A program made the translations under genes and the position numbers. Below the pieces are notes generated by a model. That model saw nothing but the letters and a program-made list of their open reading frames with translations, ran no database searches and had not been told where the DNA came from. Shown here piece after piece: positions 53,262 to 62,388 of a DNA stretch of 64,000 nucleotides (positions within the stretch are counted from its first letter, which is position 1; each line of letters starts with the position of its first letter). Source of the stretch: Pantoea sp050157905 (GTDB lineage: Bacteria; Pseudomonadota; Gammaproteobacteria; Enterobacterales; Enterobacteriaceae); contig NZ_JBKIWZ010000003.1 of the NCBI RefSeq assembly GCF_050157905.1, forward strand, positions 248,001 through 312,000, written 5' to 3'.

Positions 53262-54346
53262 AACGCCGGGGACTCAGCCAGCAGATGAACTGGCTGATTA
53301 TTAAAGTCACGCTCTATTCCTTTGTGACCTCCTTTGCCACCTACACGCTCGCGCCGACCGTCATCGGCCTGTTTTCAGGTGAGATGCTGCCGCCCGACCT
53401 GGATATCGGCACCACCAGCGACTGGCTTACGATGCTGTTCTCCACGCTGCTGACCATCGCCGTCTCCGTTTTCTTCTCTGCCCGCTTTGCGCGCCAGATG
53501 GTCGTGCCACTGGAATCCCTGACGCACAGCGCGAAACGGGTGGCGGAAGGCGATCTGAGTGCACGCGCCAGCGAAGGTGCGATCGAGATTGATGAAATAA
53601 ATGCGCTGGTAAAAGACTTTAACCGCATGGCGGCTACGCTGGAGAACCTGTCACAGAACAGCCAGACCTGGAACGCCGCCATTGCTCATGAACTCCGCAC
53701 GCCGGTAACGATATTGCGCGGACGGCTTCAGGGCTTAGCGGACGGTATTTTCGCACCTGATCAGACGCTTTTCGTCAGTCTGATCCATCAGACCGAGGGC
53801 CTGACGCGCCTGATTGAAGATCTGAGAACCCTGAGTCTGGCGCAGTCCGGCCATCTGCACATGCACTATGAGCGGGTAAACATCCAGAGTGAGATCGCGT
53901 CGCTGGCTGAACTGGTCATGGCCGATTTCAAAACCAGTCACCACGCCTTAGTGCTGAAAGTCACGCCGGCAATGATTGAGTGTGATGCCTCACGCTTCAG
54001 GCAGGTGCTGCTGGCCTTGCTGGAGAATGCCCGACGCTATGCTGTTCCAGGCATCGTCATGATTACCTGTGAACAGGATGCTGATGGGGTTGTGGTGCAT
54101 ATCGACGACGAAGGTCCCGGCATCGATCCGGCATTTGCCCTCACCGTCTGGGATGCCTTTGTGCGTACGGATGATTCCCGGTCGCGCCAGAGCGGTGGCA
54201 CCGGATTAGGGCTGGCGGTGGTGAAAGCCATTGTACTGGCGCTGGGCGGTAGTGTTTCCTGTCACCGTAACGCGCTTAAAGGCACCCGCTTTTCATTCTG
54301 GCTACCCGCCATCAGACCTGGCGTGATAGCGGCTGGCGAGGAATAA
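53258..54346 (+). CDS. Sensor histidine kinase (AdeS-like)
   Basis: A 362-residue membrane kinase. Two helices at about residues 13-33 and 60-78 frame a short periplasmic loop; HAMP follows (FARQMVVPLESLTHSAKRVAEGDLSARA), then the H-box WNAAIAHELRTPVTILRGRLQGLADG and the ATP lid with DDEGPGIDP and GGTGLGLAVVKAIV. The H-box region is strikingly like Acinetobacter AdeS. The ATG overlaps the regulator stop (ATGA). It should phosphorylate the AdeR-like protein; the stimulus is unknown. Confidence 0.92.
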   Translation: MKRRGLSQQMNWLIIKVTLYSFVTSFATYTLAPTVIGLFSGEMLPPDLDIGTTSDWLTMLFSTLLTIAVSVFFSARFARQMVVPLESLTHSAKRVAEGDLSARASEGAIEIDEINALVKDFNRMAATLENLSQNSQTWNAAIAHELRTPVTILRGRLQGLADGIFAPDQTLFVSLIHQTEGLTRLIEDLRTLSLAQSGHLHMHYERVNIQSEIASLAELVMADFKTSHHALVLKVTPAMIECDASRFRQVLLALLENARRYAVPGIVMITCEQDADGVVVHIDDEGPGIDPAFALTVWDAFVRTDDSRSRQSGGTGLGLAVVKAIVLALGGSVSCHRNALKGTRFSFWLPAIRPGVIAAGEE

Positions 54347-54516
54347 CACACCCGCCAGCCGCAGGAAGACAACCCTCTGTCCTCTCTCTGGGACCAGAAA
54401 GCGTAACCGCTGGTAACTAACATCGCGATTCCTGTATCCCGGCCAGCACCACGCTCACAGGATCGCTATGCTCTGCTGAGTTCAACATGCAACTGTGACT
54501 ACCAGGATATCCAGCG

Positions 54517-54747
54517 ATGAAAAAATTATCAGTGATTTTGATGGCGACCGGTCTGTTTTTGTCTGTGAACATGCAGGCCAATGCTGAAGGCTGTCTGAAA
54601 GGCGCGGCCGAGGGCGGCGTGGCAGGTCATGTTGCGCATCATGGTGTGGCGGGCGCTGCGGCAGGCTGTGCAGTCGGACATCACATGGCGAAAAAGAAAC
54701 AGAAAGAGGCGGAAAAAAATCAGCAGGCTCAGCAGGCGCAGAAATAA
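54517..54747 (+). CDS. Small exported Gly/His-rich protein
   Basis: A 76-residue protein with a signal peptide (to about residue 23, ANA), a glycine-zipper-like middle (AAEGGVAGHVAHHGVAGAAAGCAVGHH) and a Lys/Gln-rich tail. It has two Cys. Similar short proteins occur in Enterobacterales and are usually annotated as hypothetical; a single glycine-zipper helix could insert into a membrane. AGGA precedes the ATG. Function unknown. Confidence 0.7.
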   Translation: MKKLSVILMATGLFLSVNMQANAEGCLKGAAEGGVAGHVAHHGVAGAAAGCAVGHHMAKKKQKEAEKNQQAQQAQK

Positions 54748-54936
54748 GCAGCCTGTGACACTGTAGTGTGTACGCTGATGGCCTGGTCTGGGTCATCAGC
54801 GCGTTATCCGCCCGACATCAGTCACTGTCTTGTCAGGGTGTTGCGCGACTTTTCAGCATCAGGCAGAGCGTGGTGATCCAGACTTCCCTGCCATCTTCAC
54901 GCTGGTTTTCCATGCCACATGACCGGACGACGCCCT

Positions 54937-55230
54937 TCAGGCATCATTATCTCTGCGCCATTCATCAACACTTTCCTTTGACACCTCTTTCTTAAAACAA
55001 ACCGGTGCGTATCCGCCCTGCTTACTCCAGGCGCTACGCCCCCCACAGCGGCTCCCGTTACGCGCAGCGTTAAAGGGGCATGCGCAGACGCCAGGATAAG
55101 CAGCGATGGAATCGTCGATAATGCGCTGACGAATCTCATCATCTGTCTGCTTCTGACGCTTAGCATCAGCCGTACCGGCCCAGCAAAGCGCCAGACTCAG
55201 CATTAACGAAACGACACAGGTTTGAGTCAT
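54937..55230 (-). CDS. Small exported Cys-rich protein
   Basis: A 97-residue secreted protein. Signal peptide to about residue 23 (ADA). The mature part has YPGVCACPFNAARNGSRCGGRSAWSKQGGYAPVCF, a four-Cys motif seen in many small proteobacterial periplasmic proteins of unknown function; it probably forms two disulfides. The ATG at 55230 has a strong GGAGGAA site, which excludes the longer frame. Confidence 0.75.
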   Translation of the reverse strand: MTQTCVVSLMLSLALCWAGTADAKRQKQTDDEIRQRIIDDSIAAYPGVCACPFNAARNGSRCGGRSAWSKQGGYAPVCFKKEVSKESVDEWRRDNDA

Positions 55231-55453
55231 GATTTCCTCCGGAACAAGGAGGATAACGTAGCGCACCAGTCAGCCTGACAATCCATTGAATAAGGCGCGG
55301 AACAGGGGGCTGTGAAGGTGATTTCTTAGCCCGCTCCGTGCCCGGAGCCTGGGGCGCAGAAGCGCTTATATCTGAACGGGAGTGCGGACTTCAGAAGTAA
55401 GCCCGCTGAGGAAGCAGGAGAGCCACAGCGACCTGCGTCTGCTGGTCAGTCAC

Positions 55454-55765
55454 TTACAGCGGCGTAATACCCTGCACCTGATGCTGGAAAACATACGGGT
55501 CGGATAGCAGCCCAAACTGTTCATCATCAGGCCAGGTGACGGCGACATGATAGTCTTCCCCGGCGAAAAGTTTTACTGCCTCGATGTTTTCCCACCAGGT
55601 TGCGAGAAAGAAATGCACCCATTCCCCCTGGGTTTCTCTGCGTACGCTGGCCCCCAGATTGCCCGGCGTCCCTTTTGAATGTTCAACACCGGTCTTCTGC
55701 AGGTGATCGGCAAATCCTTCAGCATGCCTGACCGGAACGCATCCGTGCCATGTTCTGACAATCAT
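55454..55765 (-). CDS. Antibiotic-biosynthesis-monooxygenase-like protein
   Basis: A 103-residue ferredoxin-like-fold protein of the ABM family. It has MIVRTWHGCVPVRHAEGFADHLQKTGV at the start, then ETQGEWVHFFLATWWENIEAVKLFAGEDYHVA. Many members are cofactor-free oxygenases or heme-degrading proteins, but no catalytic residue can be assigned. The start at 55765, with AAGGAGAG, is clear; the frame continues upstream without meaning. Confidence 0.78.
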   Translation of the reverse strand: MIVRTWHGCVPVRHAEGFADHLQKTGVEHSKGTPGNLGASVRRETQGEWVHFFLATWWENIEAVKLFAGEDYHVAVTWPDDEQFGLLSDPYVFQHQVQGITPL

Positions 55766-56026
55766 ATTGCTCTCCTTAATCGTGAAGGTTTTAACATTAT
55801 CATGAAAAGCATTACGTAACAGACTGTCAGGAAGAGACAAACCCGTGCAGAGCTGCTTAGCCGTGTCTGAAGATCTGTGAGGCAACCGCTGGAATCGCTG
55901 TCAGAACAGGCAACGGTGAACCTGCCCTGCCCCTTCTTTTATTCAGCCCCCGGCGGGAGCTCTGAGTACCCGCATCATCACTGTACCTGGCTGTTCCGGG
56001 CGCGACGAAAGATATCTGACGCGACC

Positions 56027-56806
56027 TTACGGATCCGACGGACTGGCGATTTTCAGCTGCGCCCTGTCAGTGTAAAAACGCCGGTAAGATAACCAGACTG
56101 CAATGATGGTTGAGAGACTGGCAGTGCCAATCAGCATAAAGGTCACCATGATCTGATATTTGATGGCCTTGAGCGGATCGATACCCGCAAAAATCAGGCC
56201 CGACATCATTCCCGGCAGGCTGACCAGCCCAACGGTCTTCGCTGCATCCACAGTCGGGATCATGGCGGTGCGGATGCTGTCCGCGATAATCCGTTTCGAG
56301 GCCAGCTTCACCGGGGCACCCAGACTCAGCATCTCCATGATTCTCTGGTGATTATCCCGGAAACGCTGAGTCAGATTGGTGAAGCAGAGTCCGACGGCGA
56401 CCATCGCATTACCCGCAATCATGCCGGAGATGGGAATGACCTGCATTGGCACGAAGACTATCGCGCCGCTCAGCACCAGAATCGCGAGGGTTATCACCGT
56501 GCCGCTGAAAATGGCTGTAAACGCGATGCCAAACGCATGTCCGATATCCCGTCCCCGTTTACGGGCATTGATTGCGGCGTTGACGCAAATAAACAGCACC
56601 ATCAGCACGGTCAGCCAGTCGTTGTTAATATCGAAAATCGATTTCAGCACAAAGCCGACGATCACCAGCTGTACGATAGCCCGGCAAACACTCCAGATAA
56701 TATCTTTGTTCAAGCCGAGCTTTTCTTTCTGACTGATCAGCAAAGCGATAATGACCAGACTCAGTGACAGCAATAGCGAGGTGTCACTGATATCATGCTG
56801 ATTCAC
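56027..56806 (-). CDS. fetB: Iron export ABC permease FetB
   Basis: A 259-residue inner-membrane permease close to E. coli FetB, which with FetA exports iron and protects from oxidative stress. Several helices are visible and the signature stretches MQVIPISGMIAGNAMVAVGLC and PTVDAAKTVGLVSLPGMMSGLIFAG are intact. I place the start at the GTG at 56806: it gives the same length as the E. coli protein and N-terminus (V)NQHD, and AAGGAG is at 7 bases. The ATG at 56812 is only one base from that site. It overlaps the fetA end by 14 bases. Confidence 0.9.
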   Translation of the reverse strand: MNQHDISDTSLLLSLSLVIIALLISQKEKLGLNKDIIWSVCRAIVQLVIVGFVLKSIFDINNDWLTVLMVLFICVNAAINARKRGRDIGHAFGIAFTAIFSGTVITLAILVLSGAIVFVPMQVIPISGMIAGNAMVAVGLCFTNLTQRFRDNHQRIMEMLSLGAPVKLASKRIIADSIRTAMIPTVDAAKTVGLVSLPGMMSGLIFAGIDPLKAIKYQIMVTFMLIGTASLSTIIAVWLSYRRFYTDRAQLKIASPSDP

Positions 56807-57461
56807 GCGCATTCTCCTTTTTCTGCGGTGCCAGACGAAGCACCTGCTCGGCCTGTTCTATGTCCTGAACATCATGGCTGATGCGCAAAACGGCGACCTG
56901 ATGCGCTGTGGAAACATGGTCGATCAGAGCAAGCACGGTCTGCCTGTTCTCTTCATCAAGGGCGCTGGTCACTTCATCCAGCAGCAGCACCTGCGGCATG
57001 AACTGCAGATTGCGCAGCAAACCGACGCGCTGTTTTTCCCCGCCGGAGAGCTGATCAACCGGTTTGTCCAGCATCGTGGCGGCGAGGTTGACGCTTTCCA
57101 GCGCGCTGACGAGGGTGTCGCGCGGAGGCTTCTGATGGCGAACCTGCCAGGGCAGTGCCAGATTGTCATACACTGTCTGACCGAAGAGCTGTGGGGTCTG
57201 AAAACAGTAAGAAACCTTCTGGCGATAGCTCTCCGGCGCCAGCGTGGTAATGTCACTGCCGCTGAAAAAAATCTGTCCGGAGGTCGGCGCCACCAGTGAC
57301 GCCAGGATCTTCAGCAGAGTGCTTTTGCCGCTGCCGGAAGGGCCGGTCAGTAAGATTTTATCGGCCGGATACAACTGCAAAGAGATCGGTTGCAGAAGCT
57401 GGCGCTCACCAGCGGAAAAAGCGATCGCCTGCGCATCCAGCAGGGGCAAACCTCTGTCCAT
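56793..57461 (-). CDS. fetA: Iron export ABC ATPase FetA
   Basis: A 222-residue ATPase, partner of FetB. It has Walker A GPSGSGKST, the Q-loop in YCFQTPQLFG, the signature LSGGEKQRVGLLRNL and Walker B VLLLDEVTSALDEE. The length matches the E. coli protein. It is the first gene of the fetAB unit. Confidence 0.9.
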   Translation of the reverse strand: MDRGLPLLDAQAIAFSAGERQLLQPISLQLYPADKILLTGPSGSGKSTLLKILASLVAPTSGQIFFSGSDITTLAPESYRQKVSYCFQTPQLFGQTVYDNLALPWQVRHQKPPRDTLVSALESVNLAATMLDKPVDQLSGGEKQRVGLLRNLQFMPQVLLLDEVTSALDEENRQTVLALIDHVSTAHQVAVLRISHDVQDIEQAEQVLRLAPQKKENARESA

Positions 57462-57654
57462 ATTTCGCCTCAGGGTGTTAATTAACAGTGGAGAAGTCGG
57501 GGGCCGACACCGGCTGTTTACCGATCAGGTGCACTAAGCGCACAGATGCGGCACGATAAAAGATTCGGCGGTGAAGATAAGGCATTCGGGCGGGACAGAC
57601 CATCTTCTTCATCCAATCTGGCTGCGATCATCATTCAGGCCACAGCTACAAACA

Positions 57655-57684
57655 TAAGCCGGGTGGCTCAGAGCGGCCACCCGG
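57655..57684 (-). terminator. Terminator of the exported 161-residue protein gene
   Basis: CCGGGTGGC pairs with GCCACCCGG (57659-57684) just after the stop at 57691 on the minus strand, with a short T-rich tail (TTATGTTT). Confidence 0.6.
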
Positions 57685-57690
57685 TGATGC

Positions 57691-58176
57691 TCAGTTTTTC
57701 CAGCGGGCAGAAACCGGATGACTGACGTTGTTTATCTCCTGCGTGTAGGTGCCGTTCTGCTGAGCAATCGCTTCGCCGGTATCCACAATCGCGTTCTGAA
57801 TAAAGACGTTCTGCTGGTCACCTTTGACAAAGGTTAACTGATGAAAGGCGGTTTTATTGCCCCAGTCAGACGAGGGCAGAGAGATAAAACGCACGGTAAA
57901 GGTCTGATCATCAGCGTGGCCCTGCATAACGTAGACGCCGTAATGATCCTCACCCTGTGAAATGATTTTGTACGTGCCGTTATCGTAGTAGTAAATCTCA
58001 GCGTCCGGAAACGGTTTTTTGTCGTACATTTTGCGGTAGTGAAGCACCTGCTTAATGGTCGGCTGGCCGAATCTGACGGTCAGCGTATTGTCCTGTCTGG
58101 CCGAGGTCAGTCCTTCCGCATGTACACCGCTCATCAGCATTAACAGACTGCTGGTCATCATTGCCGTTGCTTTCAC
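57691..58176 (-). CDS. Exported protein of unknown function
   Basis: A 161-residue protein with signal peptide (to about residue 20, VHA). The mature part is rich in beta-strand patterns: LTVRFGQPTIKQVLHYRKMYDKKPF, YYYDNGTYKIISQGEDHYGVYVMQ. I do not recognise a family; it may be a small periplasmic beta-barrel or lipocalin-like protein. It is monocistronic, with a hairpin after the stop. Confidence 0.7.
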   Translation of the reverse strand: MKATAMMTSSLLMLMSGVHAEGLTSARQDNTLTVRFGQPTIKQVLHYRKMYDKKPFPDAEIYYYDNGTYKIISQGEDHYGVYVMQGHADDQTFTVRFISLPSSDWGNKTAFHQLTFVKGDQQNVFIQNAIVDTGEAIAQQNGTYTQEINNVSHPVSARWKN

Positions 58177-58445
58177 TCTCTGTCTCCTCCGGGGATTAGG
58201 GAAATGTCTGGCATAACTCCCCTGAAACTTACCTGCTGTGTTTAGCGGGTGAAAGAGGCCAATTACACTTTATTACATAAAGTTATAATCACTGTATGCA
58301 ACAGGAGTGGATAAAACGAGAACGCGGATTTCCAACGCGCAGCCCACAGATTATCGTTCTGACCGGTTCATGGCTGAAAGTGACAGGTGCGTAAAAAACG
58401 TGGAGAAGCGGCCTGAAACCTCGCTGCCAGCCTGCGGTCGGGCCG

Positions 58446-59105
58446 CTAATTCAGCAATCCGGCCCCCACATTCACCGACAGCCCCAGAATAGCCAGATTA
58501 AACAGAAATGAGATCACAGACTGCAGCAGCGCCAGCCTGCGCATCGCCGTCGTGCCGGTGGCGACGTCTGCCGTCTGCGACGCGACCGCGAGGGTGAACG
58601 AAAAGTAGAGGAAATCCCAGTAGCCCGGGTTCACCTTGTTCTCAGGGAAGATCAGCGGAGTCGTCTCGCTGTCCCGATAAAGATAGTGCTGATGAGCATA
58701 GTGCATCGCAAACGCCGTAGGCAGCATGGCCCAGGAGCCAGCAAGCGTCATCGCGGTCAGCAAAAGATGCATCAGCCGTGGCGTACCGTTTAGCGTTTTA
58801 AGCGTCGGGAGCTCACTCAGAATCGCCACCATACTGACCACACACGCCACAATAACAAGACCCAGAACCAGCGCGGCACTCTGGTCCTGCTGCTGAGCAA
58901 TGCGTCGTATAGCGGTCGCTTCCGTTCGCAGCATGCGGAACCAGAGCGTGCAGAGATAGAGCCAGGCCCACACGTTCCAGCCGATCAGCAAACGCTGCAT
59001 CTCTCCCAACTGATCAGAGAGCAAAAAATAGCTCACCAGGCCAGCGGAAATGGAGAGTAGCAGACGTAAGCGGGAATAGAGCGTCGAGGTCAATGTTGTC
59101 GGCAT
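58446..59105 (-). CDS. DUF1345 membrane protein
   Basis: A 219-residue inner-membrane protein of the DUF1345 family, about five helices. Family segments are YAHQHYLYRDS, NPGYWDFLYFSFTLAVASQTADVATGTTAMRRLALLQSVISFLFN; the last part resembles a two-TM potassium-channel pore region, and the family is thought to be ion-channel-like. No function is established. It is divergent from the DinB gene, with 61 bases between. Confidence 0.85.
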   Translation of the reverse strand: MPTTLTSTLYSRLRLLLSISAGLVSYFLLSDQLGEMQRLLIGWNVWAWLYLCTLWFRMLRTEATAIRRIAQQQDQSAALVLGLVIVACVVSMVAILSELPTLKTLNGTPRLMHLLLTAMTLAGSWAMLPTAFAMHYAHQHYLYRDSETTPLIFPENKVNPGYWDFLYFSFTLAVASQTADVATGTTAMRRLALLQSVISFLFNLAILGLSVNVGAGLLN

Positions 59106-59166
59106 AGGTCAGCCAGTGTGGTTTAATCAGCGTGATCTCAACTTTAGCTAAATTCAGGTAAAAATC

Positions 59167-59655
59167 ATGGACAAGGACAGAATTGTTACACTTCTGAAGT
59201 ACAAACGCTGGATTGATTCGGAAACGCTGAAAGGCATCACAGCGATCGATGACACGGCGGATGCAGGGAAGCGTCACCTGATGCTGAGACTGATGAACCA
59301 TATCTATGTGGTCGACAGAATCTTCGAAGCCAATATGTCAGGCGAGCCGCACGGTTACACGGCGCTCAACACGCCAGAGACACCCACTGCCGAGGCGCTG
59401 GAGGTCAGCATGACCGCCTGCACGGAGAGGTATATCCAGCGGGTGAGCGCCATGACGCCCGCGGATGCAGACGAGGTGGTTCGCTTCACCTTTGTCGACG
59501 GCGGCCACGGCGAAATGCGCGTCAGTGAAATGCTGGATCACGTACTCTTTCACGGCACCTATCATCGCGGCGCGGTCGGCTGGTTAATCGGTGAATGCGG
59601 GGGTGTGCCACCGAAAGATGTGCTGACGGTATTCCTGCGCGATCATCATCGCTGA
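59167..59655 (+). CDS. DinB-family protein
   Basis: A 162-residue four-helix DinB/YfiT-like protein. Three His typical of the metal site are seen: LMNHIYVVDRIF, LDHVLFHGTYHRGAV. Members are often bacillithiol- or mycothiol-dependent transferases in Gram-positives; in enterobacteria the role is unknown. The ATG at 59167 follows a weak ribosome site. No LexA box was found. Confidence 0.88.
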   Translation: MDKDRIVTLLKYKRWIDSETLKGITAIDDTADAGKRHLMLRLMNHIYVVDRIFEANMSGEPHGYTALNTPETPTAEALEVSMTACTERYIQRVSAMTPADADEVVRFTFVDGGHGEMRVSEMLDHVLFHGTYHRGAVGWLIGECGGVPPKDVLTVFLRDHHR

Positions 59656-59865
59656 CCGGAACATCCTGGATCACCATGCAATATGAGATCGCGCAGACGG
59701 CCATTTTAGCGGCGACGATTACGCGGCCGCTTCTGACCCCTCCTTAGCGAGAGTTGCGACTGAAAGCTTTACTGCCACCAGGGGGTAAGCCTTTACCGGC
59801 CTGTGACGTAGCCTCATCCGGATAAATCAGGTGGAGGAGATTTATCCGCGACGGGCAACTAAACA

Positions 59866-60216
59866 TTACATCAGAACGATGCCAAAGCGTTTCAGCAGCA
59901 GCGCCCAGAGCACGAACAGGACGACAGTGACCGCGCTGGCGATCAGCAGCGTCAGCCAGAAGCCAAAACGGGGATAAATAAAGGGGAACAGAATGAACAT
60001 CGGCAACGTCGGCACTACATACCAGAAGGTGTACCACGCATGCGCAGTAATCTTTTCCTCCGACTGCCCTTCCAGCTTCATCCAGATCAGCACCAGCAGC
60101 GTAACCAGCGGCAGGGCCGCAATCAGGCCCCCCAGCCGGTCGCTACGCTTTGCCACCTCGGAGATCAGCACGACCATAAAGGCCGTTACCGCATATTTCG
60201 CTATCAGCCAGACCAT
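59866..60216 (-). CDS. DUF3147 membrane protein
   Basis: A 116-residue protein with four helices and the family motifs KYAVTAFMVVLISEVAKRSDRLGGLIAALPLVTLL and FWLTLLIASAVTVVLF. This fits DUF3147/YdcZ-like small membrane proteins. Function unknown. It lies after the cytochrome gene on the same strand, 66 bases apart, with a hairpin between. Confidence 0.82.
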   Translation of the reverse strand: MVWLIAKYAVTAFMVVLISEVAKRSDRLGGLIAALPLVTLLVLIWMKLEGQSEEKITAHAWYTFWYVVPTLPMFILFPFIYPRFGFWLTLLIASAVTVVLFVLWALLLKRFGIVLM

Positions 60217-60240
60217 GGTTGTTCTCCGCAGGGCGCATTA

Positions 60241-60267
60241 ACCGGGCCACGCTGAAGCTGGCCCGGT
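60241..60267. terminator. Hairpin after the cytochrome gene
   Basis: ACCGGGCCA pairs with TGGCCCGGT over a 9-nt loop, between the cytochrome stop and the DUF3147 start. There is no T run, so read-through is possible. Confidence 0.45.
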
Positions 60268-60282
60268 CGTTCAGATACCCAA

Positions 60283-60807
60283 TCAGGGCATCATTCTGCG
60301 CAAAGTGTCATCCCGAAGGAAATAGTGATGGAAAAGCGCCGCCAGCGCATGCAGACCAATCAGCCAGTAGCCCATCGGAGCGAGGGTTTCGTGCCAGTCA
60401 ATCAGCATACTGGCCGTGGCCGGATCGGGCGTCGTCGCAACCGGCATATTAATCCCAAACAGCGCCCACTCTTTCCCTCGCAGGTAGCGTGAGGTCAGCC
60501 CCAGAATGGGCAGTACCACAAAAAGCGCATATAGCAGCGTGTGAACCAGATGGGAAAGGCCGGTCTGCCAGCGCGCAACGGGTGGCGTGATCGGTGGCGT
60601 CTTGCTCCTGGCGCGCAACCAGAGGCGGGCAATCATCAGAATCAGGACGCTGAATCCGGCCGAAAAGTGCGTGATCATCACTGCATTTCGCTGCCAGGTG
60701 CCCTTCTCTGCCATCCAGCGCAGCTCAATTGTGGCGTACGCCACAATGATTAACAGGACCGTCAGCCAGTGAAAAAGTATCTGTGAACCTTTGTATTTCT
60801 TCAGCAT
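60283..60807 (-). CDS. Cytochrome b561-family protein (CybB/YodB-like)
   Basis: A 174-residue diheme cytochrome b561. Four helices and His ligands are visible: ILFHWLTVLL, ITHFSAGFSVL, LSHLVHTLLYALFV and IGLHALAALFHH. In E. coli such proteins (CybB) oxidise superoxide and reduce ubiquinone. I use the ATG at 60807, with GGGGAT, which matches the family start; the longer frame adds an unlikely N-terminus. Confidence 0.87.
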   Translation of the reverse strand: MLKKYKGSQILFHWLTVLLIIVAYATIELRWMAEKGTWQRNAVMITHFSAGFSVLILMIARLWLRARSKTPPITPPVARWQTGLSHLVHTLLYALFVVLPILGLTSRYLRGKEWALFGINMPVATTPDPATASMLIDWHETLAPMGYWLIGLHALAALFHHYFLRDDTLRRMMP

Positions 60808-61442
60808 TAATAAATCCCCGCCACTATTTTTTCCCGTCACTATACCAGTAAATTATTAGATGTTTATTAGGCCTTTATCGGCGATTGTGACAGCCTGTGA
60901 CTACAGTACGCCATTGCCTCGCAGGCCCTGACAGTCATCATTTTCTGCCGGTCTGCCCCAATCCAGAGCCCGGCCGTCATGCACGGCGCGGGCGGGCATC
61001 GCCCGTCAGCCTGTCGCAGCCGGTTCTTCGCTTCACCGGATTGAGAGATGTTTAACCCCCCTTCCCGGTGCGCCGCAAACCGTGCCAGCGCAGGAAAACG
61101 GGTTCAGACAGAATAGCGATAATTCTTAAACTTAATCTGACCTCAGGCTTCTTTCCGGCCCGCTGCCACCGCAGGTGATCGCCGCAGCAAGGATTAAACC
61201 ATTTCTTACTGGCGCGATTCCTGCGCATAAACAGCCATGCCGACTTAAGTCAAATCCGCGCCCTGCCACGCTAGCCCTTTCGCGCCTCGCTTACTGGCAG
61301 TGCCAGCCATAACCAGAGTAACCATAACCTGCGTGACCGTAACCTTAGAAACCTAATTTTCTTATTCAAAAACAGCAACTTCTCCTGATTAACTTGTTCG
61401 CCTATGCTGGCTGTTCACTTATTTACATCAGAAGGATCTGTA
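60808..61442. other. Intergenic region with a Gly-Tyr-rich remnant
   Basis: A 635-base stretch. The minus strand at 61291-61344 encodes 17 codons of a Gly-Tyr repeat (GYGHAGYGYSGYGW) ending in a stop, with a stop directly before it; this is a broken gene end. Nothing else is clear. Confidence 0.4.
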
Positions 61443-61790
61443 ATGTTAACGCTCCCCGCATCCTACAGTGCTGAAGCCGTCGAGTGCCTGTATGAAGTGA
61501 TAGAGAACCTTACGCTGAACGGTGCACGTTGCCAGGTGATCTATGACAGCCAGGCGACGCGTGCCGCCGTTATCGAAGCAGACGCAACCGATGAGTGTGG
61601 CGAAATGCGTCATCCGGTGCTGGCGGTGCTGGAGATGGAGCGCGTCACCAGTATCAATACGGTTCTGCGGATCAAATCGTTCTGGACAGAATCAGACGGC
61701 ATGCAGGCGAAAGTGGAACAGGGCAGCCTGGCGAAAGCGCTCTATAAGGCGCTGACTCTTAAGAAGCAGATCACGCTGGTCGGACTGTAA
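61443..61790 (+). CDS. Hypothetical protein, 115 residues
   Basis: A 115-residue soluble protein. AAGGA lies at good distance from the ATG at 61443. It has an acidic alpha/beta composition (SAEAVECLYEVIENLTLNGARCQVIYDSQ, HPVLAVLEMERVTSINTVLRIKS) and no signal peptide. I do not recognise a family. Its 3' end overlaps the antisense DUF1232 frame by about 100 bases. Confidence 0.65.
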   Translation: MLTLPASYSAEAVECLYEVIENLTLNGARCQVIYDSQATRAAVIEADATDECGEMRHPVLAVLEMERVTSINTVLRIKSFWTESDGMQAKVEQGSLAKALYKALTLKKQITLVGL

Positions 61791-62165
61791 GGCGTTCCCG
61801 CGCGGGACGTCAGGCTGAGGCTGAGTTTGCAGGCCGGTTCGGCATGACATCCTGGCCCTGACCAGCAGCGTAGTACGCAGCCCCCACAGCAGTATAAGGA
61901 TGCCAGCTATTATGCGACTGATCGGATGCCTGGTGGCCTGCGCGACGGTTTCCCGATGTCCATGCATCACCTCTTTAGGAACAAGATGCACCACCATCAT
62001 GATCCTTGATGACACAGGAATCAGATCATCAGGCAGGCCGATCACCGGGATAAAGTCGGGGATCAGATCACCAGGTGAGACGGCATAAGCCGCCACCAGC
62101 ATCGCAAGCCCCTTCACATACCTGGGGTTTCGGGGCTCACGGGCGGCAAGCCAGACCGCATGCAC
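61692..62165 (-). CDS. DUF1232/YkvA-type membrane protein with unusual tail
   Basis: A protein of the DUF1232 family: VKGLAMLVAAYAVSPGDLIPDFIPVIGLPDDLIPVSSRIMMVVHLVPKEVM matches the family core. The 157-residue frame starts at a GTG at 62165; upstream codons contain family-like residues but no start codon, so the N-terminus may be cut. The last 50 residues (after RTTLLVRARM) are not family-like and overlap the gene at 61443-61790 on the other strand; the normal stop may have been lost. Function unknown. Confidence 0.55.
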   Translation of the reverse strand: MHAVWLAAREPRNPRYVKGLAMLVAAYAVSPGDLIPDFIPVIGLPDDLIPVSSRIMMVVHLVPKEVMHGHRETVAQATRHPISRIIAGILILLWGLRTTLLVRARMSCRTGLQTQPQPDVPRGNALQSDQRDLLLKSQRLIERFRQAALFHFRLHAV

Positions 62166-62349
62166 CTTCCGTTTGATGTTTCGCGCCTCTCTGGCGCTTC
62201 TTGAGCATCGTTTATGCCGTGCTGACGAGGTGGTTGTTTCCGAACAACCCAGGCCACGCGTCGTGCTGACGTAAAGCCCGGCTTACGGCAGCAAATTTGA
62301 CCCACTTCAAGTATCCCGCCTCCTGTTATCCGGTTTTCCGCACGTTTCT

Positions 62350-62384
62350 GAACGCGCCTGATTCAGGATGATGCAGGCGCGTTC
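62350..62384 (-). terminator. Hairpin after the second chemoreceptor
   Basis: GAACGCGCCTG pairs with CAGGCGCGTTC over 13 nt, a few bases past the chemoreceptor stop at 62389. No T run. Confidence 0.45.
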
Positions 62385-62388
62385 AGGC

